Below, piece by piece: positions 1 through 14,100 of a stretch of 64,000 bases of DNA. Below the pieces are notes generated by a model. It was not told where the DNA came from. It saw only the letters and a list, made by a program, of their open reading frames with translations, and made no database searches. Both the position numbers and the translations under genes were made by a program. The first letter of the stretch is position 1. Each line of letters begins with the position of its first letter. The DNA is from Drechslerella dactyloides (lineage: Eukaryota; Ascomycota; Orbiliomycetes; Orbiliales; Orbiliaceae): the NCBI GenBank assembly GCA_020064725.1, contig JAGTWJ010000006.1, forward strand, positions 1,674,001 through 1,738,000. Direction: 5' to 3'.

Positions 1-3000
1 CCTCCTTGAGTCGCGATTGATTGTATTCCAGATGTTTCGGCTCCCGGCCTTCTTAGAAACAATGCGCTTTGCCGCCGCTGCCGTTTTCGTGAAACTCATC
101 AGAGGTTTTTTCGGCCTCTATCTGGATATACAGCAGCAGCCAGTGGAATATATGAAATAAGATCAATCAATTGAGCGATTTGACGAGATTCGCCCGAGTC
201 TTTGCTACTCCCCATCAGCCGAAGCCATAGTCTTTTGAACTCGACTGAATTGCCGAAAGAGTACATTCCGCCGTTGCCTAGTGCCGGTCCCAACAAAGCC
301 GGGGTCGAGGATATCGGATCCCTTGCAGCTGTTGGCATTGGTTCCAACATTTGGATGCGGGGATTCGTTAGCTTCTCGGCAGCTACCTCGGAGCTATCTT
401 GTTATCGGCCATTGCAGCTCTGTAAGCTATTAGGATGCACGTATACCACTGATAGCCCTCTATTCATGCATGTTGCTAACTGACGGGGCATAAACTTCTT
501 TCGTCGGCCGTTATATCATGATAGGCCTGGCCTGCAGGATATGTGATATCGGTAGCTAGATCGAGCTTGTTCAGCCGCCGGCCCCTCTGCCCGTACTCCA
601 TGGGCGGTGCGTGCATAGTAGCAAGTATAAACTTAAACGTGTCATGTTAAGAGCTTTTCTCTGTTTGTTTCGTGTAACCATATGGCATGTTGTAGAATAT
701 TATCGCTGTGTTGGAAAAAATGTTACAAATATCAATGTCTGCCTAGGCTGGGTGCTGACCGTGACCTCGATCCCTGGTCGAAACGTGCGTCAATTAACGC
801 TACGGTCCTGATTTTCATATGCGTTCCAAACCATCAACATGACGATGTCGTATACGATATCATATTCTATGTGCTAGTATGCGTATGTGGTATTCTGATT
901 TAGCTGACAATGCTATAATCCACTACAGTTTGCATTGTGTAACCTCAGGTTTAAGATGGGTAATTGCAGCGCGGTCACAATCATTCGCACGAGTTAGGAT
1001 GACCTGCGGATTCATAGTAAGCTACCTTGTAAACCACAATATATGCAACATTGCGTCGTCTTCACGTTTTGCATGGGCTCAGCGCATCCATGTATCCATA
1101 GATACCAGCAGAACCCAAAATCTTGTTCCTTGTCGCACTGAGATCACCTTGTTATATGTCTCAGAATCCACCGCCCAATTGGCCGGGCCTGCCAGAGGTG
1201 ACCATTTCCCAAGTCGAATGTTCGATTCTTCATATGCTCAAAGGTCACCTTATCTAGTCGGCAGGTTGCATGCGCCGGCGCTAGCACCGGCAGCCGTATA
1301 CATACAGTATCTACTCAAAGACCAACATTGTGCACATGTGGTGGGACAAACACAAGAGATTCACCCTACGGTAATGATAATATGGTACCTATAAATATAA
1401 AATTGGATGAATTGGGCATATGGACCGATAGGCGCGGCCAGATGCTTCTCGTCTGTTTTCTTTCCAGAATGACCGGATGTTTTACTCCAAATTTCCTTAG
1501 GTCATAAAACGTGCGTGCAAGGCCATTTCGTCTACACTTTAGCTCGCAGTGACTGTATGCTTGCAGTTACCCGGTGCGATGCCATCCCAGGGACCATTTT
1601 ACCAGATATAATACACACATCAAGGATACATGCGTGCGTGCAGGGAATACAGCCTCCACCTAAGTTGGCTCGAAAATTCGACCAAATGTTTTCATACAAT
1701 TACGTAATACGATATGACATCGCTTTCCGGGAGAGATTTGAACATATATTCCGTGAATTAATTGCGTCATGCAATGCATTTGCTCGATCGTCATTTCTTC
1801 AATTTTTTGCTGGGCTGATAACATGTCATTATATTAAGCGAACATTGTCCTAGGCCCCCAGCGGTCTCGTCGCCTGAAACTGTGCCAGCTGCTGGTATCC
1901 GCGCTACTGCGCTTTAACTTGCAGCCATAATTATCATTTCGGTTGCCCTAAAATCAGAGGGACTGCAGGCACACGCACCTTTGAGCCGCGCAATTTGTAG
2001 ATCTGGGCAAAGCCTCAAGCACATGCCTTCGGTCATCCTTCCTTCTTACCTAGTCGCGGGTACTTACCTTATAATAAGACAGGAAGTCCACGACTAGCTT
2101 AGACTACCTCGAGGCCCGTCCGCCAGATGCTTTATTCTCGATTTTTCTTCCCAGATACTGCAGCTAGCCGTGCACTGCGATATCCATGGAACTAGCTGAT
2201 ATGGGATGATACGTCGAGGACCATAGACCAGTCTCGGGTACGCTGACCCTAATCATAGACTCGGGATACCGTCTTTTTCACGTATGTATTCATGACATAT
2301 GTTCACGCCATTGAGAATTACTAAAGCTATCCGCTAACTAAACACGTCGATATCTCCCTGATCAATCCTTATCAAGGTCCCGAGACTAGACTAAGATGAT
2401 CTCACATCTATCAAATCATGGCACTAGTCTCGGGCCGCGGCACAGCACGCACTAAATGCTGTCACTCCTGTAGCTAGCCGTGCAGCATGGTACGACCTGG
2501 CCCACTCACCAAAATTTGAAACTCAACTCTAAAATCCAACATTTGAAGCACGCTTTATCCTACCGGAACAATCCGTTGTTCAATTGAGAAGCAAGTTGCG
2601 CGTATTCCAACAGTTGCATGCAGACGACTAAAACGTTCGCCGACATTGCACCCGGATACGTGCATCAGGCTAAATTTCACTCGGAAGACCTCTTATGGGC
2701 CCTTATCCCGATGTGATAACGCTTCCTACCAGTGTATACTCCCCAGGTCACAATTTACAACGTCGCGGCGCTCAGCTCAATGCTAGCTATGATCTAGCCT
2801 CCTACCCGACTATAGAGAGAAACAAGCTCGGCTCCCTGCATGAACTCTTCCTACATCATTCGATAGTCACGCACACTCGACACAAGCCCAAGCATAAATA
2901 GGCATGCAACAAACCGATATCATAAGACAACATCGTCTAGCCTCAAAGCTAGGCGCTATAGAATATCGTCCTCGAGACTGCATGCGTTTGGACTACTCAC

Positions 3001-3104
3001 ACGGGAACCGGCCTTCGGGTCTCCGAAGCATGATTAAACAGACAAAGAACCCCCAAGTTACCCAGACGGCAGACTCTAGAAAAAAAGTAATTATTATATG
3101 TATA
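1..3104. other. Gene-poor left flank, no supported gene
   Basis: No open frame here resembles a known protein or shows a credible splice structure. The longest frames (for example about 171 codons at 879-1394) have no domain-like composition and no convincing start context. A small hairpin is visible: 2379-2389 (CCCGAGACTAG) and 2424-2434 (CTAGTCTCGGG) are perfect 11-bp inverted copies. The phrase AGCTAGCCGTGCA also occurs twice, near 2163 and 2472. Base composition is lower in GC than the genes to the right. It may be decayed repeat sequence, but I cannot name a family. Confidence 0.5.
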
Positions 3105-4199
3105 TAACGTTTACGATAAGCGACCGGGTCAGACAAGTGACCGGGTCACCCTCCTGGTCAAACACCCCACCAAAAACCTTTTTATTAATACTTTTATAAA
3201 TATTGATTATAAAATTAGGGAAAAAATATTTCAAGCTAAAAATAAATTAACATAATATAATTATAATTTTTATAAATTTTTTAATATGAAAATAAATTAA
3301 TAATAATTAATTTAACAATTTTAAAAAACAACACATAGTCTTAGGTGTTCGCCAGTAAATATCTCTATGATATATTGATAAAAATCTCTAAAAATTAAAA
3401 ATTTAATAAATTATTATATAATCTAGGCCTGTGCTGAGCCATTATTTCTTATAATAAAAATTAAGTTCTAGAAAGTCTTCTAAAGTTGGCACAACACACC
3501 AGCTATACACCAGCTACTTTTTAAATAATTATATATAAAAATATCATAAAAAAAATAAAAAAAAAAAATTTGGATTTAATATAAAAAAGCCTTTTTTTTA
3601 GTTTTTTTTTTTAATTTTTTTTATACATTATATAATTTAATATCAATATTTTTAATGTTTATAATAAAAATTTATAAAAAATTGAATTTTTATTAAAAAA
3701 ATTAAAATAAAATTAAAATAAAAAATCTTAATATATTAAGATTAAAATAGATTTTTTTTAAATTTTTTTATTAAATTTTTATATATAATTATTTGAAAAA
3801 ATAGCTGGTGTGTTGTACCAACTTTAGAAGACTTTCTAGAACTTAATTTTTATTATAAGAAATAATGGCTTAGCACAGGCCTAGATTATATAATAGTTTA
3901 TTAAATTTTTAATTTTTAAAGATTTTCGTTCGTAATTTATCTAGATATTTAGAGTCAAACATCTAAAAAATGTGTTGTTTTTTAAAAAATTAAAAAAATT
4001 ATTTATAATTTAATATTAGGTTTAAAAAATTAAAAAAAATAATATTAGATTATTTTAATCTATATTTATTTAAAATATTTTTTTTATAATTTTCTAATAG
4101 ATATTGACTACAATATTAATGAAAGGGTTTTTGGTGGGGTGTTTGACCAGGAGGGTGACCCGGTCGCTTGTCTGACCCGGTCGCTTATCGTACACGTTA
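3105..4199. mobile_element. AT-rich foldback (long inverted repeat) element
   Basis: The ends are near-identical inverted repeats of about 85 bp (roughly 3105-3190 and 4113-4199). They carry a doubled GACCGGGTCA motif and the run CCCTCCTGGTCAAACACCCC. The similarity does not stop there: 3421-3515 (GGCCTGTGCTGAGCC, then TTCTAGAAAGTCTTC, then CACACCAGCTAT) recurs inverted at about 3795-3890, so the element is one large palindrome centred near 3650. The interior is almost pure A/T, and most differences between arms are consistent with transitions, as repeat-induced point mutation would give. The flanking TA at 3103-3104 and 4200-4201 fits a Tc1/mariner-type TA target duplication, though in AT-rich DNA this may be chance. 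No transposase frame survives. It is probably a non-autonomous foldback or MITE-like element. It lies about 0.8 kb beyond the 3' end of the class V chitin synthase. Confidence 0.85.
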
Positions 4200-4994
4200 T
4201 ACGTTCTTACATTCAAAAAGAAAAGAAAAGAAATACACACGCCACATGCATCACATCCACCCGGCCATTCTGCATCGCCAAAAAGCAAACTTAAAAGAAA
4301 AAAGGAACAACGAACGAACGATGCAATGAGCCGTCCGCCGAACGCACATGCATGATGCATTGATTGAATCGACATCTCCACCGGCCCCGCCCCCGCGCCA
4401 CGGACCTGTACTCTCATCCATCCACCCATCAATTCATTCACCCGCACACGTACACGGCAACTCGCATCGTGCACGAACGAAGACGGATAAATGAACAAGA
4501 TCACCGTGCACCACCCACCACCCCGCAAAATGAATAGGCAAGCAAGCATATATGCATATCGATCAACTTTCTTTTCTTATCAACAAAAAACCAAAAACCA
4601 AAAATGAAAAAAGCAAGCGGTATACCAACAAAGACCATGCATGCACGCATGAAAAAAGCAAAAGACACAGACAACAAAATGCAATTAATTCCGCAATCGC
4701 AATCGATCGAACGGATGGATGGATGGATGGATAGCCAAATAATAATAATAAGAAAAGAAGTTCTTCTCTTCCTTGCAACGTTAACCCGCAATCGACGAAC
4801 CACCATCCGCATGCATGCCGAAAAAAAATTCCAAAACCGCGATACCCAATATTACTGCACGCCAAATGCTATTCCCGCCCGCCATTCAAACGGTACGGCA
4901 TGTATGGTAAGGTAAGTATGCGTGCGCGAGCGAGCGCGCACGCACATGTATGCACCCGTGGTATCAGTCACACCCATTCATTCATCGCATCCAA
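4200..4994. other. 3' flank of chitin synthase with GGAT microsatellite
   Basis: This stretch between the foldback element and the chitin synthase stop codon holds no gene. It contains five tandem GGAT units at 4713-4732 and purine-rich runs such as AAAAGAAAAGAAAAG near 4218. It presumably carries the 3' untranslated region and polyadenylation signals of the minus-strand chitin synthase, but no specific signal can be asserted. Confidence 0.5.
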
Positions 4995-7900
4995 CTACAG
5001 GTTCCCCGACAGGATCGCCTCCGTAGCTATTGTTCACACAAACACACGCAGCGGTCAGCCCACATCCAAACGATAAAAAATCACAAGATACGTAGGAAGG
5101 AAAGAAACTTACCAGAGTTGATGTACGCCTTCTTCGCATCCAAACTAAGCCCGAACCTCCTCTCCAACTCCGCCTTGATGCTCTTCTTGGTCACCGTCAT
5201 CAAGTCCGCCGTCTTGAGAATATCTCGAATCTCAACCAACAGCGCATCATCAGACGGCAACTCCATGCTGATCAACTCCACACCCTCCCTCGTCTCCCGC
5301 ATCCCCGCACCGCCCAGCATGTCCGACGCCGCAAGACTGAAGCGGCTGCCGTTGCCGTTATTCGTGTACCTCGGCAACGGCATGTCGTATTGGCTGGGCG
5401 CAACACCACCGTACTCGCTGCCCGCAGGCTTGGTGCCGTACGAGATGCCGGAGTACTCGCTGCGCGCGTCCTGCGAGGTGTGTGCCTCCCAGAGCTCGGC
5501 CTGGTATTCCTCCCACTTCTTGCGCGGAATCATAGATGGATCAAACTTGCCCTCGTCAGAGATGATGACCTGCTTGCCCTTTTCTCCCGTAACCACACGA
5601 GTGTTACCCCAGGAGAAATCGTCCATGTGCCAGAAAGAGTACAGAGGCAGACCGAAACTGAACACGGGAATCGCCATAATGTAAACAATCATCCAGCCAA
5701 TCTGTCAAGCCACAAAAAAAACTCGTTAGCCACGATCACAACCCAACTCGCATGTTTCCCACGCGAGACACGTAAAACGGTGAATGTGAAGGAACGCAAC
5801 ATACCATCTCCCACTTTCGGCGCAGGATGAAAATGATAGCCTGAAGACCGTACACAGCAGCCAACAGCATGAACGCCATCACGTATTCGTTAACCTTCGG
5901 TGCCGTCGCCACAGTGTAGATAAGGTACACAAGGTACCCCACAGTCGCAGGTCCGATAATAGTCGACAACAGATCCACAAACACCACAAACCTCATACTG
6001 AAGCAGCAGAAACCGCAAAGCTGAGACAAGGGGATAAGTTCAACAAGATTGTGCACCGTAGAGTTGATCCACCGACGACGCTGCGACAAGAAAACCTTCC
6101 AGCTGTCCGGCGCGATGGTCCACGCCTTGGCCGACATGATAAACTTGGTCTTGAACCGCGGGTGATACTTGAGCAGCAACGTGGTAAGATAACGATCCTC
6201 TCCGAGATGCAGCAGGTTCTTCAAGTGCAGGGTGTCGACACGAATGTTGGAATAAGTCTCAACGACCTCCTTGCTCACGAAAAGGGGCTTGCCAGTCTCC
6301 GCTGTGCGGATACGGTACATGGAGAAACAACCGGGCAAACAAGTGACACTGCCGAATAAACTTTCGAATGCCTTGGACAGATTGTGCGAGATGAAGTATC
6401 TATTCACCATGTTAGAACAGTCGCAATAGCAGCAGTAGGCGGTGCAACTTACTCGTAGACCTGCATCATGGTGATGAATGTGGATTTGGCGTTCGTCAGT
6501 CCGGTCTCACCACACACAGCAATGACCTTCGTATCATTAATAAACGTAGAAACCATGCGTGTAGCCGAATCCGGGGCAACTTCAGTATCTGTAGACGCAA
6601 TCACCCGTCAGCCATGCTCACTTCACTCCGTTTGCAAAAAGAAATACATACCAGCGTCGATACCCAGCAGATATTCGTAGAACGTCGGATTGACACCAAT
6701 AATGTTCCGCACCTGATGGTACATCTCCAACTCAAGTGGACTCATCGCCAGATTGTAATGCACACGGTTCAAGAAGCGCATGATAATCATCTGCGAGTCT
6801 CGCTTTCCGCGATTGCCAGGCCTGTCCGATTTCACGTAACATTAGCACTCCGTCCGTCCGCCCGTCAGATGAAGAAAAAAAAAGGCAGGATATCACTCAC
6901 TTGGAAACTTCCGACGGCTTGCCGACCTTGACGACGACCAAGAACGGCACAATGTGACCCAGCGTATCGTACAGTCCAGAATACACTTTACCCATATTAT
7001 GCTGCTTCAAGCCCTCGCCCAAACTTTCAAAGCTCAGCGCCTCGGGTTCCTGGCCCGTCCAGCCCAAGATGTCCAGAACGATGCGCGGCGTCGGCCTATC
7101 GTTACCTTGTCCAATAATCATACCGTCGCAGACGACAACGAGCAACTTGCGCTTGTCATCATACTTCATCCGTGCAAGCGAGTCGATGGCACGACGCAGC
7201 GACTCCTCGTCTTCCGTGTACGCGGGTACCTGGCAGATGACAAACTTGTCCAAAGCCTCAGGCAGATTCTTGCGAGTGAATTGCAGAGCTGCCAAGAACT
7301 TGAACCCGATAACGGAGACCAGCACAATGGTAATCGCAAGAATGATATAGTTAGAGAACTTGCAGACCGGGGAGTTACGCGTATCAACCTTGCCGACAAA
7401 GTAGAGATACCGCAGGCAGGCCTTCTGAGAGTTACGCGCATCAGGATCGAGCTTGAGCGCGTCCCAGTACTTCGTGACATCCTCACCAGCGCGGTCTTGG
7501 AACAGAGATATAACGGTATTGTCAAAGAGCTCCAAGCTGTAGTTATCGTCCGCCGGTCTCTCCGCACCCTCGGGAACAGCCAGGTAGGGCCGTCCACCGG
7601 TCAGATAGGGCGTAACATCAAACACATCATCGCCGATAATGGCGATTTGGCGCTGCTTCTTTCCCAGGGTACCGACCCACTGGGCAGAGTAGCCAACGTA
7701 TCCCTTCATGTAGTTCGCGCGGAGCTTCAAAAGCGTCTCGTAATACCAGTCCGGACGGATGTCCGTAGTGCTAGTCGAGTATCGGAAGTCGTGATAGACA
7801 GAGTTGCGGTCATAGCCAGTCGCGTTTTGGTTGATGTAGTCGATTGAGATGTACGGGTTCACGCCCTTGCCGTCCCTGCCACGGCACAGCGCGGAAACCT

Positions 7901-10900
7901 GGACGGGGAAGATGCGCGTCGCGTCCTGGCCACCGTATGCGAGCAGCTCCTCAGGCTTGATAATCGGCGGGTAGTGGTGGGTCGAGTAGGACGAGAGATC
8001 GAACACTTCACCGCGAATGGCGGTGTAGACGCCCGTGCTGGTCTTCTTGGCCTTGTCATAGTTGTGCGACGACAATTCATCTATGGAGAAGACATCCTGC
8101 TTGGGACAGATAAGGTTGGGGAACTCGATGATAAAGAAGATGACGAAACCGCAGCTCAGCCAGATGAGAATGTTGATGGCCAGCTTTTCACGCCACGCCA
8201 CACGCACGTCCTTACGCCTCATCCGGCCAAGCCAGGTGAGGAGGAAGTCAGGAATGTAGAACGTAAGCAAGTAGACGAGGAACATCCACCGCTTTCTCGA
8301 AGCGGAGACGACGACTTCGTCAATCTCCTCTTCGCGGGCTGCCGCGCCCTTCTCGGCCATCTGCTCACGCGTGTCGAAGTGCCTGAACATATCGCCATGG
8401 TTAAACGCGGACGCACCGGCGTCGGAACGCCCGTCGATGTCCTTGTTGGCACCGAGGTACCCGAGCCCGCCAGCCTCACCGATCAGATGCGCTCTAGAAT
8501 CGGCAAACGGCAGCCCCTCATCACCAGCGGTGCTCAACTTGCGGTCACCAACGGTGGTCGTGGGGTGGAAAGCACCCGAGCTAACGCCCGAGATCTCAGC
8601 CCAGCAGGCTTCACTGAGAAAGATACCAGTAGAGCCACACCGCGCCTCATTCGGCGGCCACCGCTTCTCGTCAAGGACAGCCTCCGCCTTCTCTCTCTCG
8701 CTGCCAACGATCGAGCTCTCCTGGGTCGTCAGGCCCAAGAACTCACCAAACGGCATGAACACCGAGAAATCCGCATTCTTGATCCGCTGCGAGATTTCCG
8801 CGATGCCGAATATGCGCACCTGCGATCTGACACATTTCGAATCGAACTGGTTTGCTATTCTCCGATCGTTCGGTTTGAAACAGAACACAAAGTACGGGTT
8901 CGTGTTGAGATTGTTCAACGCCTTGGTGATGGTATCCAGACCTGCGAGGAACTGGCCTGCCGCACCCGTCTGGCTGCCAACCTTGGTCGGCTGCTCCGGC
9001 TCGATTTCCTCGGGCGTCGGGGCCTCCTCCTTGATCTTTGGCCGCGGCCGCGGGCCATTCTTCCGCACAACGGAAGGTTGTCGCAGCGGCTTGGACGTCA
9101 ATTGAGCCTGCACGATGGCGGTCTTCTCCTGCGGGTGGTGCTGCGTGCTAAGAGCCTTGGACGAGAAGAGTTCCGCAACAAAGTTGCTGGTGGTGGTGCG
9201 GATCAGCTGCATGATGTCGCCGCTGATGACTTCACCGTTGTCCTCGAGGAGGCCGTGGACCGGATACTCGACTTCGCCAGCGTAGTGGCGGATGGTGAAG
9301 GCGCCGCGGAAGGAGGTGGCGGTGACGGTGGCTGGCAGGGTCACGTTTGTAGTTGCGAGGGTTTCGACGGATGGGTTCTTGCCCTCGAAACGCTTCTTGA
9401 CACTGTCGAAGAACTGAGCATCGCTGCGGCCGCGGCGAGCTTGGTCGTCGAGAATGGCAAGAAGACCGTTACCTTGCTTGAGCAGACCCTTGACAGCGTC
9501 GCCGTTGTCAAAGTAGCTGGTTGCGGGGACGGTGACTTCCTCGGAATCGAGAAGCTCCGCGCTCCTCTCGAAGAAATGCTGCAGCGTGAACCCGTAAAGA
9601 GCCTCCGTGGCAGCATTGTTCAGGAGCTGGTCGAGATGGGAGGCACCATTGGGCGCAGCGGTTTGCGCGAAGCCGGGGAAATCAACAATGGAGATGGTGT
9701 TGGCAACGGTATCTTCGACAGCACACAATTTCTCGTTGGCAGCTTCAACGATCCACGCCACGAGCAGCGAATAGAGGGTACGCGCGAGGTCATCAGCGTT
9801 AGCTCTGGCGCCCTTAGCGTCGAGCATAACGGTGACCCGCTCCTTCTGGATAGTCTTGGTTTTGTACCCAAAGCTGACCTCGAGCGCATCGCTGGCGACA
9901 CCGAGGAAGGCAGCGATGACGCCAAGCGTCTCCTTGTTCTTCACGACGACGACATCCTCGCCGCCGTCCAGCGGACCGCTGTCGTCACCGGCACCACGGG
10001 AGGCGTGCGAGCTCTGGAACTCAAGCTGGCCGATGTGCAAGATAGTCGCGAGGACTTGGCAAATCTCCGCGATTTCGCCTCTAGGAAACTCTAGCTTGCG
10101 CAGGGCGGTCTTGAAGTGGTCGAAACCATCGGCGTCGTTAATGCCGACCTTGAGCTGGCTGGGGTGGCCGAGGTAGCGCCATCGCTTGCCGACATTGACG
10201 GAGTTGCGGCCGCTGGTGGCGGTGTTGCCGACAATGTTGAGGCCGAGATGCTCCTTTTCGGCCTGGGAGGTACCGGCGAGGAGGTAGTAGAGGACGTGGA
10301 AGTTACGTTCGCCGGTTGGCACGTTTGAGATTCTGGACCGCTCGAGACGGTGGTCGAGCAGCTTGCCGCCGATGAGGGTGGACGAGGTATTGTCGTACTG
10401 CAGCTCGAGGAAGAGACCGGCTTTGGACGCGGTTGGGGTCGTGGTGGATTTGGTGGTCGTGAGCGTGTCGAAGAGGAAGGACGCGAAGGAGATCTTGTTG
10501 GACAGGGGCGTCGAGGAGAAGCTGAGAAGCGAAGCCAGGAGATGTGACCGGAGGGTCGTCTTGCCGGCACCGGACTCTCCACTGTAGCACAACAAACACG
10601 AGTACGTCAGTAAAAAAAACTCACTCAATGTACAGAATAGAACTTCTATCCATCTTTCATTTCCGTCATTGGTGTAGATGCCAGCTCAATCGGCTGAGAA
10701 AAAGTCAATCACGGACAGGGTGAACGTACAGGAACAGAACGGCTTGATTCTCAGCCCGCTGGCAGAGGCGATTGTACATCCGCTCCGCGAGCTTCTCGCA
10801 CTCGACGCCGGCGACCGTGGCGGTCGTGTACGTGTTCAAGCTGATGAGGGCATGGGAGGATATCGACGCCGTGGGCAGCGACAGATGGAACCGAGACGCG

Positions 10901-10986
10901 AGATGGGCCGTGAGGTGCGTGTCGGACTGGACGTGGGAGGGCAGCGACGGCAGCGACGCCTGCGGCTGATTGCCCTGGGCAGCCAT
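4995..10986 (-). CDS. csmA: Class V chitin synthase with myosin motor-like domain (CsmA-type)
   Basis: Model: complement(join(4995..5026, 5113..5701, 5805..6399, 6453..6588, 6652..6821, 6901..10581, 10730..10986)), 1819 aa; every junction keeps phase. The protein polymerises N-acetylglucosamine from UDP-GlcNAc into wall chitin at hyphal tips and septa. The N-terminal half is a myosin motor-like head with an intact P-loop (GESGAGKT, about residues 87-94), formed across the first intron. Next come a membrane segment near residue 850, a cytochrome b5-like segment (about 920-980), more membrane segments, and the glycosyltransferase domain from about 1200. The latter has LGEDRY and the catalytic QRRRW motif near 1520, followed by hydrophobic helices. 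The C-terminus has a DEK-like domain and ends ATEAILSGNL, encoded partly by a 32-bp last exon. Length fits the family (about 1850 aa). It is divergent from the class VI-type gene at 17418. The 257-bp first exon starts at the first in-frame ATG. Confidence 0.93.
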
Positions 10987-11054
10987 CGTGGACGACGGGA
11001 GAGCGATGCCTCGATGGGATTATCTCGCAGTCCGGCCCGTCGGGATGTCGTGAT

Positions 11055-11110
11055 CTGGTGGATGTGGTGGTGGTGGTTGTGGTGGTTGGGTGGATGGGAG
11101 GGAGGTGACG
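11055..11110 (-). promoter_or_regulatory. CA/CT-rich leader tract upstream of csmA-type gene
   Basis: Read on the minus strand this is a C-rich run of CCACCA, CCTCCC and CATCCACC units, 69-124 bp before the class V chitin synthase ATG. Pyrimidine-rich tracts close to the start are common near transcription start sites of filamentous fungi. The functional role is inferred only. Confidence 0.4.
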
Positions 11111-14100
11111 TTGGGCGTCGAGGGCGTGGGATTGGGATCTGTTGTTATGGCTGGTGCGGTTGGACGGCGGTCGTTTGTCGTCGGGCGGGCCTCAGGGGTG
11201 CGAGCAGCAACGACAACGGCAACAGACAGACAGACAGACGACGGAGAGAAAGGCGGCCGCCTGTCCCGGAGTGAAAATGCCAGCTGGAGGCTTACTCCCA
11301 GCTATTTGCAATTCTTGGATCCACAGGCAGGAAAGGGCCTCCTCTGTCAGCTTCGGTGGGGACGGGGCGAAAGAAAAGAAAGAACGAACGAACGAAACGA
11401 AAGAAAGAAGGAAAAGTCTGGTAAGTCAGGAACTGGGAACTGGAATGCAGCACCCGGGAAGGCTTTGTTCGATGCACTGGTCAGGGACAGGAGAGAGAAA
11501 AAACGAAAGCGAAGGACAGGACAGGACAGGAGAGAACGTTAACGGGCAGCCTCCTCCTCAGTTACGGCAGCAGCATAGCAGTAAGGGAAGGGGCATTAAA
11601 CGCGTCCGTCTGGCTATTCAGGGAACGAGCGAAAAGGGCCGGCAGCCAAAGGACGCAGCGGACGAAGGATGGATGTATTTTCGGACGTATAGGCGACAAC
11701 GGAAATTGGCAGGCAAATTTCGAAACCGCGCTGCAGTGCAGCTAGCAGAGGCAGCTCGCGATGCTCTAACCAACGATCGGACGACGGTAGTATTCCAGAG
11801 TTATGAAACGAGAGTGGACGAGAATACCAGACAGTCCGGTTACCGCACACCAGCAGAGCTAAAGTAATGTATGTAGCATGTAGTAAGAATCGAATGAATC
11901 TGAATCAGAGCAAAGGAGCAGATGCAGCAGATATCTGCAGCAGTGCAGTGCAGTCAGTTGGCAATGCGAGTTACCAACTGCGACTGAGCTAAGAATTGTG
12001 GCTAATAATATCGTCGACACCCGTCAGCCCGGACCGCAACTGACTTCATTCCCGCCGTCGACCCTCACAACATTAACAGGCCTCGAGTTATACAAAGCGC
12101 ACCGCTCGCTCGCTCGCAGGAATAAAAGGGAGCAGCTGGCTCGCACTCGCCCGGTCCGCCGGGAATTGCGCTACCGGGGGCCCGCCTGGAACGACGCAGG
12201 GCCAGGCCATATCGCCAAGTAGCAAAGCTGCTAAGTATACATACTCACTGCACCACCGGACGGTCCACTGCAGGCACCATCCGCCGGCCAGGCGTCATGC
12301 ACCGACATCATCGCTTCACGATGGCATCAATATTGATCAATCGCAAGCGCATCCATCATTGCATTGCATTGCGTCGAGGCCAGGCACACGCAGGACATCG
12401 TAGGGCGGTGACCATATCTGCACTCCAAAGCGTCTACGCACATATATCTGCAGATATCTGCACATCCACCAGACCGTCCGTATACCTGTACTCTACAATC
12501 ACTGGGTCTGTCTTCCCAGCTAGATCTAATTGATGGTCTGTCTACACATGGCTGGAAGTTCAAAATACTTCTATATCGTGACGTCTTGGATATTGATAGA
12601 ATACGATCAATGCTACCACCATCCGCTACGAGCGTCCCCATTCCTCGTACACGCTCGTTCCTAGATCACTTGACGGCCGCACTCTCCGCCTGCAAACGGC
12701 CTCCCAAGAATCCCTCAAGACGAAAAAAAAAAAAAAAGAATATGCCATACGTATACGATCGATCCAAACTCTTAACGCCCGTTCCGACAGCCCCTGGACG
12801 GAACTCGAAAATTTTCTCCCCCCGTTCCAGCATTGCAGACAGGCAGGCAAAAAAAGGGTGCAGGCAAGGCAAGGCAAGCCCCCCTAATTGTTCTCTTCCG
12901 TTCTCTTCTCGCATCGACACCACCAATTCTGCAGGCCCCCCTGCCTTCGGGGATTTAACGGGTTTGGTAGTTCGATACCTCTTACAGACGTCCAGACGCT
13001 GCCTTCCTCCTCTCTTGCTCTGCTCGGTACGAGCACTGACACCCACCCACTCACCAAAGAGCTAGCTAGCGGACCAGCATAGAAGCAATACATGCATCTA
13101 TGTAAGGCTTAAGGGGCGAAATAAATGCACTATCAAATGCTACCCGCGGCATAAACACAGGCACGTACTGACATTACGTACCCCCGATGCCTGTCCGTCT
13201 GTTTTCCTACGGTCGAATTCGACTGTTTTATAAGCTATACTAGCACTTGTGAGTCTGTGTATAAATAATCTATAGCACGTAGCATTCGGAACAAACGTGA
13301 GGTAGGAGCTGATGCCTCAGATCCGATCCGATTGGCCCACACGTTTCGCCAGCCGCATCTATATCTACCATCGTGCCTCCTTTCAGCAAGTGTCGCAGCT
13401 CTTGGCTGTCGTTAATCCATCCCATCCATCCATCTGTCAGTCAGTCGAGAAAAGTCCAGCTGGACGCCGCGCCCAGCTGCAACATGTGAACCGTGGCGAG
13501 AGGTGAAATTGCAACCTCATTGCGCAGGCGGAGAGCCAGCCAAGGGGGTGAGGATATATTAAGTAACAGCAATGTCGCTCGATCGTTTGTTTAGCGAGGG
13601 GGGCCACGGGAAGCAGACAGCAGGCGTGCGTGATTGATGGATGGGAAGGTTCAGCCCACCGATGTAACCACCGCCCTCTGTCTCGTATCGTGTGTAGACA
13701 GACCTGAGTCGCGAGATAGTACTATGTATACAGGAATCGATTGTGTGTACCATATGCGCACTAGTTACATCGAGCCCGACTGGCGGGTATGTAGATCGAC
13801 CTCGTACCGATTAGCACTGTGGGCAGCTGCGGAGGTACAGCCAAGCTCGCCGTGCCAAATACACGATGCTGCGATACTACTGTATAAGCTAAGCTAAGCT
13901 ACAAACTCACACTGTAAGCATCATATCATATCAGACCATTAAATTCCCATCGACGGAAATCGAATCCTGTAGCACAGCACCAAATGCTACTTAGTAAGAG
14001 GTATACTGCGGAGAAAAAAAAGAAGACATCATCTCCAAAACTTTACCACTTCAGGCCGGGCCTGGCAAGGGTTAAGCTACAAAAAATTATACTTGCGTAC

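Noticed and set aside
879..1394. 171-codon open frame in the left flank
   Set aside because: No recognisable motif, odd composition and no neighbouring exons. It is likely chance in a repeat-like region.
7974..10094. 706-codon plus-strand open frame over the class V chitin synthase
   Set aside because: Same reason: it is a compositional shadow of the real minus-strand exon, with Arg/Glu/Val-rich non-domain sequence.
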